A stretch of DNA of 43,395 bases. Source: an uncultured Sulfurovum sp. (lineage in GTDB: Bacteria; Campylobacterota; Campylobacteria; Campylobacterales; Sulfurovaceae). Shown here one piece after another: positions 17,181 to 25,770 of the stretch (position 1 is its first letter; every line of letters starts with the position of its first letter). Both the position numbers and the translations under genes were made by a program. A model generated the notes under the pieces. It was not told the DNA's origin and searched no databases. It saw only the letters and a list, made by a program, of their open reading frames with translations. The stretch covers positions 1 through 43,395 of the forward strand of contig CACVAP010000022.1 of the NCBI GenBank assembly GCA_902727895.1, in the 5' to 3' direction.

Positions 17181-20100
17181 ATGTACAGTTTTGCGATTAA
17201 TCGACCTATTACCACGTTAATGGGCGTACTTATGTTCATTGTTTTTGGGATGATGTCTTACAAGACCATGCCTGTCAACCTTTTCCCAAATGTTGATTTT
17301 CCTGTGGTTAGTATTCAGACTGCGTACAACGGAGCAGATGCCTCAACTGTTGAAACCAAAGTAACAGACAAACTTGAAGAAGCTGTTAGTGGTATTGACG
17401 GTATAGACAAACTTATGTCAACCAGTTATGAAGGCTTTTCTGTCGTTACCATTCAGTTTAAACTCTTTAAAGATTTAGATGAAGCGACCAATGATGTCCG
17501 AGATAAAATTGGGGGAGTTATATTACCTAGCCAAGTAGAACAACCAATTGTCAAAAAAATGGGTGCTGGTGGTGGGGTTATTAACCTTTTTGTTGCCACT
17601 AAGACAGGTGATTCTACAGGACTTATGCGTCTGGCAGATGAAAAAATAAAACCTAAACTTCAAAGAATCCAAGGAGTTGGAGAAGTTGACATTATTGGGT
17701 ATCAAGATCGAGAGATTCGAATTTTTATTGACCCCTCTTTACTTAACCGATACGGCATCACTCCAAAAGAATTGCAAGGAAGCATTGCCTCACAAAATGT
17801 CAAGCTTGGTGTGGGAAAAATCATTACTGATAAGCAAGAGATTATTCTAAAAACTAAAGCAGATGCTTCAAGTATTGCCAGTTTAGAAAATATTATCATC
17901 AAAGAAGGGGTAAAACTCAAAGACGTAGCTACCGTCAGAGATGGACTGAGCGATGCCAAAAGTTTTTCATCTTACAACGGAAATCAAGGGGTTATGCTTG
18001 AGGTTAAAAAAATCTCAGGTGAAAATGTTCTAAACATCATTAAAGCTGTTAAAGAAGTCATGCCAAAACTGACACAAATAGCAGGAGATGATTATCAACT
18101 CCAATTACTTCAAGATCAATCAGACAAAATTATGGTCAACATTAACAACGTTACTTTTGACCTTATTTTAGGTTCAGTTTTAGCCATTATTATTGTCTTT
18201 TTCTTTTTACGAAACATTACAGCTTCATTGGTTTCTGCCTTGGCTATTCCTACCTCGATTATTGGTACTTTTGCCATTATTGATGCTTTAGGATATGACT
18301 TAAACAAACTAACGCTTATTGGTTTGACCCTTGCCATTGGTATTTTTATTGATGATGCCATTGTTGTTATCGAGAACATTACTAAGAAAATGGAAGAAGG
18401 AATGGAGCCTTTCCAAGCTTCATTTGAAGGGATTAAAGAAGTTGCCTTTTCCATCTTGGCTATTTCTGCTGTACTCTTAGCCGTTTTTATTCCTGTTGCT
18501 TTTATGGATGGAATTGTAGGAATGTTCTTTAACTCTTTTGCCATGACCGTGGCTTCAGGGATTATCATTTCATTTTTAGTGGCTGTTATGTTTGTACCTA
18601 CGGTGGGAGCCAGAGTTTTAAGTGCCAAACAAAATTGGTTTTTTCATTTTACCGAACCATTTTTTGTGGGCATGGACAAAGTTTATGTTGCCATTCTTAA
18701 ACCTCTTATTCGTTTTAAAACCTTAACCATCTTGGCGACGGTTGGGATTCTTTTTGCCTCTTTTACCCTCAAAGTTGGTATGGAGTTTATTCCTATGGAA
18801 GACAACAGTGAGTTTCAAGTTTTCATTAAAGCACCTGTGGGAACCAACATTGCACAAATGAAAAAGAATGTTGCTCCCCTACTTAAAGAAGTAGAAGCAG
18901 ATACACAGATAGAGTACTCCGTTCTCTCCATCGGATACAACGCTGCAAACGAACTACACAAAGCAAAGATATACGCAAAACTTGTTCCCGTGGCTTCAAG
19001 AAAAGGAAACTCTCAAGAACAGATAGTTCAAGAGTATCGAGACAAATTTAAAGCTATTGAGAACATGGTTATTACGGTCGAAGATGTTCCTCCATTTGAC
19101 ACGGGAGCTAGTAATGCACCAATCCAAGTAGTCGTTACAGGTGAAAACTTAGACGTTTTAGAGAAAACAACAAGCCAACTCATAACTAAGATGGAAAGCT
19201 CTAAAGGTGTTGTGAGTATTGACCGAGATTATGAGAGTGGAAAACCTGAAATTCAAATTAGCATCTTAAGAGAAAATGCTCAAAGAGTTGGGGTGAGTGC
19301 TAACGACATTGCTTCTCTTTTGGCTTCTGCTTATTCGAGTGACCAAGCCATCTCTTATTATGAAGAAAACGGTCGTCAATTTGACATTACCTTAAGATTT
19401 AAAGATGAATATAGAAACTCCATCGACGACATTAAAAAACTTCAAATACACAGTAACACAGGTGAGTTAATCTCTCTAGAAGGACTCATAGAATTCCATC
19501 AAACACAAAGCGTTGCTTCTATTAATAGATATGACAGAGAACGAAAAATTATGGTAACTTCTGGGGTATTTGGTGAAAGTTTAAATGCTGTAATGACCCA
19601 AATAGAAACAGATATTAAAGATATTCTTCCTGAGGGTTACAGCTACCGATTTACAGGAGATGTTGAGAACATGAAAGACACAGGAGCAGCTTTTGTTGGG
19701 GCTGTTGTCTTGGCTGTTATTCTTATTTATCTTATCTTAGCAGCACTCTATGAGTCTTTGATTCAACCTTTTATTATTATGATTTCCATGCCTCTTTCAT
19801 TTACGGGTATTATGGTTGCCTTATCCACAACAGGAAATAACTTTAGCCTTTTTGTAATGATCGGGATTATTCTCTTACTTGGAATGGTAGGAAAAAATGC
19901 CATCTTAGTGGTCGACTTTGCAAACAAAGCTGTTAAAGATGGAAAAAATGTAGATGAGGCACTCTTAGAAGCTGGAGAAAAAAGACTAAGACCAATCCTC
20001 ATGACTACATTTGCCATGATAGGTGCCATGATTCCCCTAGCCTTTGGTGGAGGAGCAGGAAGTGAGTCAAATGCACCAATGGCATTGGCAATTATTGGTG

Positions 20101-20210
20101 GGTTAGTCAGTTCAACCATATTAACACTTTTGGTTGTTCCTGCTATTTATAAATTTATGTATCCCTTGGATAGATGGTTGCGTAAGTGGTATGAGAAGGG
20201 GACAGTTTAA
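17181..20210 (+). CDS. RND multidrug efflux pump (operon 1)
   Basis: The 1009-residue inner membrane transporter has the usual layout: one N-terminal helix, a large periplasmic loop, six helices, a second loop and five more helices. The fourth-helix motif GIFIDDAIVVIENI holds the paired aspartates of the proton relay, and the hallmark GKNAILVVDFAN appears in the second half. It would expel hydrophobic compounds through the TolC partner using the proton gradient. It belongs to the HAE1/AcrB-like class by motif. Regulation by the divergent MarR is inferred. Two hairpins follow the stop. Confidence 0.93.
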   Translation: MYSFAINRPITTLMGVLMFIVFGMMSYKTMPVNLFPNVDFPVVSIQTAYNGADASTVETKVTDKLEEAVSGIDGIDKLMSTSYEGFSVVTIQFKLFKDLDEATNDVRDKIGGVILPSQVEQPIVKKMGAGGGVINLFVATKTGDSTGLMRLADEKIKPKLQRIQGVGEVDIIGYQDREIRIFIDPSLLNRYGITPKELQGSIASQNVKLGVGKIITDKQEIILKTKADASSIASLENIIIKEGVKLKDVATVRDGLSDAKSFSSYNGNQGVMLEVKKISGENVLNIIKAVKEVMPKLTQIAGDDYQLQLLQDQSDKIMVNINNVTFDLILGSVLAIIIVFFFLRNITASLVSALAIPTSIIGTFAIIDALGYDLNKLTLIGLTLAIGIFIDDAIVVIENITKKMEEGMEPFQASFEGIKEVAFSILAISAVLLAVFIPVAFMDGIVGMFFNSFAMTVASGIIISFLVAVMFVPTVGARVLSAKQNWFFHFTEPFFVGMDKVYVAILKPLIRFKTLTILATVGILFASFTLKVGMEFIPMEDNSEFQVFIKAPVGTNIAQMKKNVAPLLKEVEADTQIEYSVLSIGYNAANELHKAKIYAKLVPVASRKGNSQEQIVQEYRDKFKAIENMVITVEDVPPFDTGASNAPIQVVVTGENLDVLEKTTSQLITKMESSKGVVSIDRDYESGKPEIQISILRENAQRVGVSANDIASLLASAYSSDQAISYYEENGRQFDITLRFKDEYRNSIDDIKKLQIHSNTGELISLEGLIEFHQTQSVASINRYDRERKIMVTSGVFGESLNAVMTQIETDIKDILPEGYSYRFTGDVENMKDTGAAFVGAVVLAVILIYLILAALYESLIQPFIIMISMPLSFTGIMVALSTTGNNFSLFVMIGIILLLGMVGKNAILVVDFANKAVKDGKNVDEALLEAGEKRLRPILMTTFAMIGAMIPLAFGGGAGSESNAPMALAIIGGLVSSTILTLLVVPAIYKFMYPLDRWLRKWYEKGTV

Positions 20211-20211
20211 G

Positions 20212-20235
20212 AGCTACTTCTCTAAAAAAGTAGCT
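20212..20235 (+). terminator. Hairpin after RND pump gene
   Basis: AGCTACTT and AAGTAGCT pair across an eight-base loop, starting two bases after the pump stop. A T-rich run follows. A similar stem occurs at 20963-20992. Confidence 0.65.
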
Positions 20236-20249
20236 TTGCTTTATACAAT

Positions 20250-20273
20250 AAAAGTCCTTGACTAAGGACTTTT
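20250..20273. terminator. Hairpin serving the leftward Cache gene
   Basis: AAAAGTCCTT and AAGGACTTTT form a perfect 10-bp stem with loop GACT, directly beyond the stop of the leftward Cache gene. T-rich DNA lies on both sides, so it may act in either direction. Confidence 0.7.
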
Positions 20274-20275
20274 GA

Positions 20276-20824
20276 TTATTTTTTATCGTCAGCTTTTTTC
20301 TCTTCAACTTTAGATTCCTCAGCCTTTTTATGGTCAGCATTATGATAAATACCACAACCAATCAATTGATTTTCACCAATTCCTTTTACAAATGAAGTTT
20401 TATCAGCGTCTTTTTCTGTAGCAGGATGTGTCCAAATATAATCAACCCAACCTTCACCATCAGCTTTTACTTTGGCAATAAAATCTGCAAAAAGTGTGTT
20501 TCCTGCGCTGTCTTTGTAGTCTAAAAGATTTTTACCTTTTAAAGGTTTTTTAGGATGTGCCATAATAACACCATCAAAATCATTGGCAAAAATATACATG
20601 TCACCAACAACCCATTTACTCTCTTTTTGGTTAAATTCTTCAACACATTTAGCCACACCAACTTTTTTACAATGTGCTACGCCTGCTTCAATATGTGCTT
20701 TTACTTCATCCATCTCTGCATCTGATGATTCAAATGACACGAAATCCATTTCTTCTTGTGAGAACCCAAATGACAATGTTGTACATAGTGCCATTAATGT
20801 GGCAAATTTAATAAAATTTTTCAA
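20276..20824 (-). CDS. Secreted single-Cache domain protein, copy 1
   Basis: This 182-residue protein starts at TTG 20824 behind AAGGAAT, has a signal peptide (FIKFATLMALCTTLSFG) and contains one Cache-type domain: GDMYIFANDFDGVIMAHPKK, LKGKNLLDYKD, EGWVDYIWTHP and GENQLIGCGIY. Such domains bind small ligands, normally outside the cell, but here no membrane helix or signalling domain follows. It may therefore be a free periplasmic ligand-binding protein. The tail is rich in Lys, Glu and Asp. It is a tandem duplicate of the gene at 21025. Compared with that copy it has an extra FSQEEMDFVSFESSD-like insertion after the signal peptide. Confidence 0.85.
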   Translation of the reverse strand: MKNFIKFATLMALCTTLSFGFSQEEMDFVSFESSDAEMDEVKAHIEAGVAHCKKVGVAKCVEEFNQKESKWVVGDMYIFANDFDGVIMAHPKKPLKGKNLLDYKDSAGNTLFADFIAKVKADGEGWVDYIWTHPATEKDADKTSFVKGIGENQLIGCGIYHNADHKKAEESKVEEKKADDKK

Positions 20825-20962
20825 TTTATTCCTTTAACATATGTTTATTTATGTTAGAAGTGTAACCTTAAAGACTTTAGATTTGGTTGTTTTAAACTAT
20901 AATATATAAAATTATTGAATAGAAAGAGTTAGATTAAGTAAGGTAAATAGTTTCAGGAAGTT

Positions 20963-20992
20963 AAAAACTACTTCTTACAAGAAGTAGTTTTT
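20963..20992. terminator. Strong hairpin between the two Cache genes
   Basis: AAAAACTACTTC and its exact complement form a 12-bp stem with loop TTACAA, flanked by A and T runs suited to termination in both directions. Its core is the same as the hairpin at 20212-20235, which lies after the efflux operon. Confidence 0.75.
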
Positions 20993-20999
20993 ATTAACA

Positions 21000-21021
21000 A
21001 AAGTCCTTTCATAAGGACTTT
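21000..21021 (-). terminator. Terminator of Cache gene copy 2
   Basis: AAAGTCCTT and AAGGACTTT form a 9-bp stem with a four-base loop, four bases beyond the leftward stop. The stem is almost identical to the hairpin at 20250-20273 after copy 1. Confidence 0.7.
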
Positions 21022-21024
21022 ATA

Positions 21025-21564
21025 TTATTTTTTATCGTCAGCTTTAGGTGCTTCAGTTTTGTTCTCATCAGCTTTAGGTGCTTCCGTTTTATTGTCATCA
21101 GCTTTTGTACCATCATTTTTATAGATACCACAACCAATAAGTTGATTTTCACCAATTCCTTTTACAAATGAAGTTTTATCAGCTTCTTTTTCTGTAGCAG
21201 GATGTGTCCATACGTAATCAACCCAACCTTCTTTATCAGCTTTTACTTTGGCAATAAAATCTGCAAAAAGTGTATTTCCAGCTTTGTCTTTGTATTCTAA
21301 AAGATTTTTACCTTTTAAATCTTTTTTAGGATGTGCTGTAATCACACCATCAAAGTCATTTGCAAAGATATACATGTCACCTTTAACCCATTTACTTTCT
21401 TTTTGGTTAAACTCTTCAACACATTTAGCCACACCAACTACTTTACAATGTGCCACACCTGCTTCAACATGTGCTTTTACTTCATCCATCTCTGCTTGTG
21501 TTGCCCCGAACGATAACGATGTACAAAGTGCAAGCAATGTACTAACTTTTATTAAATTTTTCAC
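21025..21564 (-). CDS. Secreted single-Cache domain protein, copy 2
   Basis: This 179-residue paralogue of the protein at 20276 begins at GTG 21564 behind AAGGAAA. It has a signal peptide (LIKVSTLLALCTSLSFG), then the same Cache domain: AHCKVVGVAKC, GDMYIFANDFDGVITAHPKK, GWVDYVWTHP and LIGCGIY. The two cysteines in HCKxVGVAKC and the later GCG cysteine are kept in both copies. Its C-terminus has a repeat of about ten residues (TEAPKADENK units) that copy 1 lacks. No membrane or signalling domain is attached. The role is unknown beyond probable periplasmic ligand binding. Confidence 0.85.
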   Translation of the reverse strand: MKNLIKVSTLLALCTSLSFGATQAEMDEVKAHVEAGVAHCKVVGVAKCVEEFNQKESKWVKGDMYIFANDFDGVITAHPKKDLKGKNLLEYKDKAGNTLFADFIAKVKADKEGWVDYVWTHPATEKEADKTSFVKGIGENQLIGCGIYKNDGTKADDNKTEAPKADENKTEAPKADDKK

Positions 21565-21871
21565 TTTTTTCCTTTTTATTTGTTTGTTTACGTTAGAAGT
21601 CTAACCTTAAAAACTTTAATTTTAGTTATTTTAAAACAATTTAATCCCAATATTTAGGGCTTTAAGAGGATTTTTGCTATATTTTACTATATCTATTAAT
21701 AAATTTTAACTATTTTTAATAATAATATAAAATTATATATATTAATAATTTAAGATTATTTTAATATATAACCTATTTAAGATATAAAATTTTATTTACA
21801 CTTTTTATATAGAAATCCTCCAACATATTATGTATGTTTCATAATTCGAGAAAAATTGTCTATAATAACTG
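21565..21871. other. AT-rich divergent intergenic region with TATAAT next to the esterase start
   Basis: This 307-base gap separates the leftward Cache gene from the rightward esterase and is almost all A and T between 21650 and 21800. No gene or RNA was recognised. TATAAT at 21861-21866 ends only five bases before the esterase ATG. Confidence 0.5.
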
Positions 21872-22498
21872 ATGAAAAATTTAAAACTAAACAATGTATT
21901 TATCCCCTCAACTGTTCCTTCTAAAAAATTAATGATAATCCTTCATGGTCGTGGTGACTCCTCTGCTGGATTTACATGGTTACCCCCATTTGTTAACATG
22001 GAAGACATGAACTACCTTTTACTTGACGCTCCTAATGATTATTACGGAGGGTACTCATGGTATGACTTAGCCCCCAACCAAGAAGAAGGCATCATTGCTT
22101 CATCTCAAATACTTACCGAAATTTGTGATGAACTTTTTGAAGAAGAGTTCGATGTATCTCAAAGCTTCCTATTTGGTTTCTCACAAGGTTCACTCTTAAC
22201 CTTTGAGTTTGGAGCAAGATACCAAAAAGTATTTGCAGGGTACATGGCAATTTCTGGTTATATTTATGATGCAGAAAAACTCTTAGTAGAAATGAACCCA
22301 GCAGTTAAAAATGCTAGCTGGCTTTGTACTCATGGTACAGAAGATGGTATATTGCCCTACTATACTTCTAAAGCACAAGTAAAGACCTTACAGGATGGTG
22401 GTTTTGACATAGACTTTAAAACGTACGAGAAAGAGCATAATATCGACAGAGAAGAGTTAGATATGTTGGTGAGATGGATTAGGAGTACACCTTTATAA
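21872..22498 (+). CDS. Phospholipase/carboxylesterase-family serine hydrolase
   Basis: This 208-residue alpha/beta hydrolase has the oxyanion region MIILHGRGDSS, the nucleophile elbow GFSQGS and the acid region HGTEDGILPY, followed by EKEHNID for the histidine. This is the family of YpfH-like and acyl-protein thioesterase-like esterases. There is no signal peptide, so it is cytoplasmic. No ribosome site precedes ATG 21872, and a TATAAT box is only five bases upstream, so the message may be leaderless. The next in-frame ATG, about 20 residues in, would cut into the conserved beta strand and is unlikely to be the start. Confidence 0.88.
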   Translation: MKNLKLNNVFIPSTVPSKKLMIILHGRGDSSAGFTWLPPFVNMEDMNYLLLDAPNDYYGGYSWYDLAPNQEEGIIASSQILTEICDELFEEEFDVSQSFLFGFSQGSLLTFEFGARYQKVFAGYMAISGYIYDAEKLLVEMNPAVKNASWLCTHGTEDGILPYYTSKAQVKTLQDGGFDIDFKTYEKEHNIDREELDMLVRWIRSTPL

Positions 22499-22683
22499 TC
22501 AACTTTAACGCAAATCAAAAACATTAGACGAGGTATTACTATAATTAAAATACCCAATCGTCGATACAGTTCTATGAATTTCTACTTATATTTCTTAATT
22601 ATTATGGATAAACTTAATAAAACTTTAAGTATAATATTTAATAAAAATATTTAACTTTTATTAAGTTATATAAGGAGAGAGAA

Positions 22684-23886
22684 TTGAAAAATAAAGTTTT
22701 AGTCGTAGGAGCATTTCTTAGTTTATGCAGTACAAGTAGTTTTTCTGGCGATATGGATTTTTTATCTGTTAATGGTTATGGAACTTTAGGTGGTGCTTAT
22801 CAAGATAATGACCAAGTACTTTATAGAGACTCTATCCACACTGACAAAGGGAGTCAAGGAGATTTTTCTTTTGACAACTACAGTATATTAGGTCTACAGT
22901 TAGATGCTCAAGCAACTGATAAGTTAAGTTTCACAATACAAGGGATAGCAAGTCCTACCAACAGTAATGACAAAGTTTTCAAAATAACATGGGCAAATGC
23001 TAAATATGAATTAACTGACAACTTTGATATTCGAGCAGGTTTAATGGTTGCACCAAATTTTATGTCTTCAGATATTTTAAATGTTGCCTATTCATATGAT
23101 ACTGTTAGATTACCAGATATGTATGGACTAACTACTATCAACGACTACCAAGGAGTTGAGCTTACCTACCATAACGAGATTGGAGAAGGCTATCTTATCT
23201 CTTCTATCCTTTATGGGAAAACAACCGATACAATTAAAGCAATCGTTCCAGGAGAAGGTTCATTTGATGTTGATCTTGATGCAACAAATGTTTCAGGTGT
23301 TTCTCTTAAGTATATCCTAGATGATTTAACCATTAAAAGTTCGTATATTCGTTCTACTATTACTGTAGATAGTGACAATATCACTAATATCTTGTCCTAT
23401 TTAAGTACCTTGAATATACCAACGATCACTGCTGATCTTGGTGTTGCTAATACTAGAGATATTCAAAGTGACTACTTTAATCTTGGTGCTAGATATAACT
23501 TTGAAAACTCTTATGTCCAAGGAGAGTACATCCAGTTTAAAATTGATAATTTTTTACCTGACTTAACCTCATGGAATGTAACCTCAGGATATAACCTTGG
23601 TAATTGGACACCATTTGTTAGTTATTCTGAAGTGGAGAGCAAGTCAAAATTCACCCCTATTTCAACCGAAGGGCTACCTCCACAAGCTACTGCTCCAATA
23701 AATGCTGCAAACCAAGCACTCGCGCAAGTATACAGAGGATGGCTAACAGTCGATATGCAAAAAGCATCTTTAGGAACACGATACGATCTCAACGATAATA
23801 TTGCATTGAAATTTCAATATGATAAACAATATTCAGATGAACATGATTTAGAAATTTTTAGTACAGCACTCAACTTTATATTTTAA
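22684..23886 (+). CDS. Outer membrane porin-like beta-barrel protein
   Basis: This 400-residue protein begins at TTG 22684 behind AAGGAGAG. A signal peptide (VLVVGAFLSLCSTSSFS) is followed by alternating hydrophobic and polar strands typical of a barrel, for example VNGYGTLGGAY, LSFTIQGIAS and FDIRAGLMVAPNFM. It ends with TALNFIF, the aromatic terminal residue used for barrel assembly. It resembles the porins of unknown specificity common in marine bacteria. It stands alone in the window with no transporter partner, so the substrate cannot be called. Confidence 0.8.
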   Translation: MKNKVLVVGAFLSLCSTSSFSGDMDFLSVNGYGTLGGAYQDNDQVLYRDSIHTDKGSQGDFSFDNYSILGLQLDAQATDKLSFTIQGIASPTNSNDKVFKITWANAKYELTDNFDIRAGLMVAPNFMSSDILNVAYSYDTVRLPDMYGLTTINDYQGVELTYHNEIGEGYLISSILYGKTTDTIKAIVPGEGSFDVDLDATNVSGVSLKYILDDLTIKSSYIRSTITVDSDNITNILSYLSTLNIPTITADLGVANTRDIQSDYFNLGARYNFENSYVQGEYIQFKIDNFLPDLTSWNVTSGYNLGNWTPFVSYSEVESKSKFTPISTEGLPPQATAPINAANQALAQVYRGWLTVDMQKASLGTRYDLNDNIALKFQYDKQYSDEHDLEIFSTALNFIF

Positions 23887-23910
23887 AAGTTAAGTACTGT
23901 AGAAAAAGTA

Positions 23911-24324
23911 TTAGCTTAACCTAGTATCTCTTGCCAAAGTCCACGTAGATTGATGCTTAGTTAAGCCTATTTTAGGGTAATAATTTACAGCAGCTGGTGC
24001 TGAGATTAAGATGAGCGTACAATGCTCTCCTAGCTCTTTTTGTGTTTTATTAATAAGCTCTTTTCCAATCCCTTGCCCTTGATAGGCTGTGTCTACAGCT
24101 AAGTCTGACAAATAACAACAGTAATTAAAGTCGGAAACAGATCTTGCTATTCCGACTATTTTGTCACCTTGAGATGCTGTTATAATGATATCTGCCTTAT
24201 CTAACATACCTTGCATGGCATTCAAGTCATGAACAGGTCTTCTTTCACTTAAAGTAGAACGCTCTAAAATGTCAATAAACTCAGCAACCCTAAGGTCTGT
24301 GTGTAATTTATATTTTGTCTCCAC
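23911..24324 (-). CDS. GNAT-family N-acetyltransferase
   Basis: This 137-residue protein has the GNAT acetyl-CoA motif: DLAVDTAYQGQGIGKELINK, with QGQGIG as the pyrophosphate loop, followed by LILISAPAAVNYYPKIGL. The substrate is unknown. It starts at GTG 24324 behind a strong AAAGGAGG site and overlaps the MarR gene by 17 bases. Such MarR-GNAT pairs, sometimes fused, are common and suggest co-expression under the MarR regulator. Confidence 0.87.
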   Translation of the reverse strand: METKYKLHTDLRVAEFIDILERSTLSERRPVHDLNAMQGMLDKADIIITASQGDKIVGIARSVSDFNYCCYLSDLAVDTAYQGQGIGKELINKTQKELGEHCTLILISAPAAVNYYPKIGLTKHQSTWTLARDTRLS

Positions 24325-24838
24325 TGTTATTTCCTCCTTTTATTTCACCAGCTTCTCTTTCACGCTTTACGTCTAAAACTCTTGAGTACGTTGACTGTGC
24401 ATCGAATAAAGCTTCAAACTCATCCAATGCCGACCAAATATTATTTTGCATTTTTTCGGTCATCTTTTCCATAGCAAGTGTTACATCGTAAGTTTGCTGA
24501 TCCAAGCCTTTAAGCACTTCTTTTGCATGGGTACTCAAAGTAAGATTTGTTTTTCGTTTGTCATTTTCATCTTTTTGCTCATTTATCAAACCTGCTGTTG
24601 ACATCTCTTTAACAATCTTAAGAACGGAAACATGGGAATGCCCTATCTCATTGGCGATACCTGTGATGGTTTTACTGTCACCCTCAAGCAATGAAAAAAC
24701 AACGGGATACCATTTAGGTTTAATGTCTACCTCATATAAGGCAAAGATTTTCTCTGACTCTTTACCCATACGCTCACCCAAAATTCGTAATCTACTCCCT
24801 ATTGCCATCACACCTGTTTTTTGAAACATCGTACTCAT
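24308..24838 (-). CDS. MarR-family regulator paired with GNAT enzyme
   Basis: This 176-residue winged-helix protein has ITGIANEIGHSHVSVLKIVK as the helix-turn-helix region and the wing EQKDENDKRKTNL. An inverted repeat at 24849-24868 lies just upstream of its start codon and is probably its own operator. The acetyltransferase gene overlaps its end, so the regulator probably controls a two-gene operon. The inducer is unknown. Confidence 0.85.
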   Translation of the reverse strand: MSTMFQKTGVMAIGSRLRILGERMGKESEKIFALYEVDIKPKWYPVVFSLLEGDSKTITGIANEIGHSHVSVLKIVKEMSTAGLINEQKDENDKRKTNLTLSTHAKEVLKGLDQQTYDVTLAMEKMTEKMQNNIWSALDEFEALFDAQSTYSRVLDVKREREAGEIKGGNNSGDKI

Positions 24839-24848
24839 TAGAATCCTT

Positions 24849-24868
24849 TTATGTAACTGGTTACGTAA
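24849..24868 (-). promoter_or_regulatory. Inverted repeat before MarR-GNAT genes
   Basis: TTATGTAAC and GTTACGTAA pair across two bases with one mismatch. The repeat is 11 bases upstream of the MarR start codon and is a likely autoregulatory site. Confidence 0.5.
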
Positions 24869-24937
24869 TTATATACTTTTGAGCATCTATTTGTCAAGGA
24901 TGATTTTCACTACTTAAGCTTGACAAATTCATTATTA

Positions 24938-24943
24938 TGTACA
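24938..24943 (+). promoter_or_regulatory. YefM-type TGTACA operator core
   Basis: TGTACA lies in an AT-rich partly symmetric stretch 25 bases before the antitoxin start. TGTACA is the known core bound by E. coli YefM-YoeB, so the site supports both the family call and autoregulation. Confidence 0.55.
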
Positions 24944-24968
24944 ATATTTGGAACAGAAAGGAATTTTT

Positions 24969-25220
24969 ATGCAAGTAGTCAACTTTACCGAAGCAAGAAA
25001 TAATCTAAAGTCATTATATGACGCTGTCTACGCAAATAGTGAAGAAGTCATTGTCAACCGTAAAAATGGTGAAAATGTTGTTATCATCTCTCTTAAGGCT
25101 TACAATGCCATGAAGGAAACAAGTTATTTACTCTCTTCTCCTAAAAATAAAGAACGATTACTAAGCTCACTTAATAATGCACGAGCAGGAAAAACGACAA
25201 CTAGAGAGTTAATTGAGTAA
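24969..25220 (+). CDS. yefM: YefM-family antitoxin (partner toxin broken)
   Basis: This 83-residue antitoxin of the Phd/YefM family has the N-terminal DNA-binding fold QVVNFTEARNNLKSLYDAV, then VIVNRKNGENVVIISLKAYNAMKET and a tail that would bind the toxin. ATG 24969 has AAAGGA; an in-frame TTG at 24948 has no such site. The stop overlaps the TTG that would have started YoeB. The toxin gene is disrupted by deletion, so this antitoxin may persist as an autorepressor or a neutraliser of other YoeB toxins. Confidence 0.9.
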   Translation: MQVVNFTEARNNLKSLYDAVYANSEEVIVNRKNGENVVIISLKAYNAMKETSYLLSSPKNKERLLSSLNNARAGKTTTRELIE

Positions 25221-25407
25221 TAAATCTTCTGTTTACAGAAAAGAAATTTAAAGAACGCCTTATGAAGGAACAGGAAAACCTGAGCCACTAAAACATGAAC
25301 TTCAAGGGTGTCGGTCACGCCGTATAAGTCAAGAGCATCGTTTGGTTTATGAAGTTTTTGATGAGCAGATAAATGTATTGACTTGTCGATTTCATTATGG
25401 GAGTTAA
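25213..25407 (+). pseudogene. yoeB: yoeB toxin remnant with internal deletion
   Basis: A YoeB C-terminal half is clear in one frame: RTPYEGTGKPEPLKHELQ, RRISQEHRLVYE and the ending CRFHYGS. It includes the glutamate, arginine and histidine-tyrosine that match E. coli E46, R65 and H83-Y84. A stop at 25249-25251 closes this frame upstream. A YoeB-like N-terminus (NLLFTEKKFKE) is present just before the join, but in another frame. About 25 residues that normally link the two parts are missing. The simplest reading is a deletion of roughly 75-80 bases with a frameshift at about 25252. The toxin cannot be made. Confidence 0.85.
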
Positions 25408-25422
25408 CACAGTTACAACAGA

Positions 25423-25770
25423 TTAATAATTCAACAAAACCTCATCTAAAAGCTCTTTAACCTCTATCATCTCATCTTCATTTAATGTAACCACTTTCTC
25501 AATAAGCCGTATGTTATCAATCGAACGAATATGAGCAATTAAAATATCTGAATCTTTTTCTAATTTCTCTCTTTTGTTTACACGAAACCTCAACGGTTTT
25601 GCATTATCTATGAGTGAAGTGGTTAATGGGAGTATCACCGTTGTAGGATAACTGCTACGATTGAGTTCATCATTTTGAAAAATAAGAACAGAACGAGTTT
25701 TTCCTATCTCATTTGACTTTTTTGATGGGTTGAGATTAGCCAACCAAATTTCACTTCGTAATGCCGTCAA
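25423..25770 (-). CDS. MazF/PemK-family mRNA interferase toxin
   Basis: This 115-residue protein opens RSEIWLANLNPSKKSNEIGK, followed by TRSVLIFQNDELN and TTVILPLTT, the standard order of MazF/PemK toxins. Its fold cleaves mRNA. Start TTG 25770 lies inside the end of the antitoxin gene, overlapping it by 20 bases, so it is translationally coupled. All conserved segments seem intact. Confidence 0.9.
   Translation of the reverse strand: MTALRSEIWLANLNPSKKSNEIGKTRSVLIFQNDELNRSSYPTTVILPLTTSLIDNAKPLRFRVNKREKLEKDSDILIAHIRSIDNIRLIEKVVTLNEDEMIEVKELLDEVLLNY

Noticed and set aside
24920-24945. TTGACA and TACAAT as a promoter for yefM
   Set aside because: The spacing is only 14 bases. The TGTACA operator is the better supported feature.
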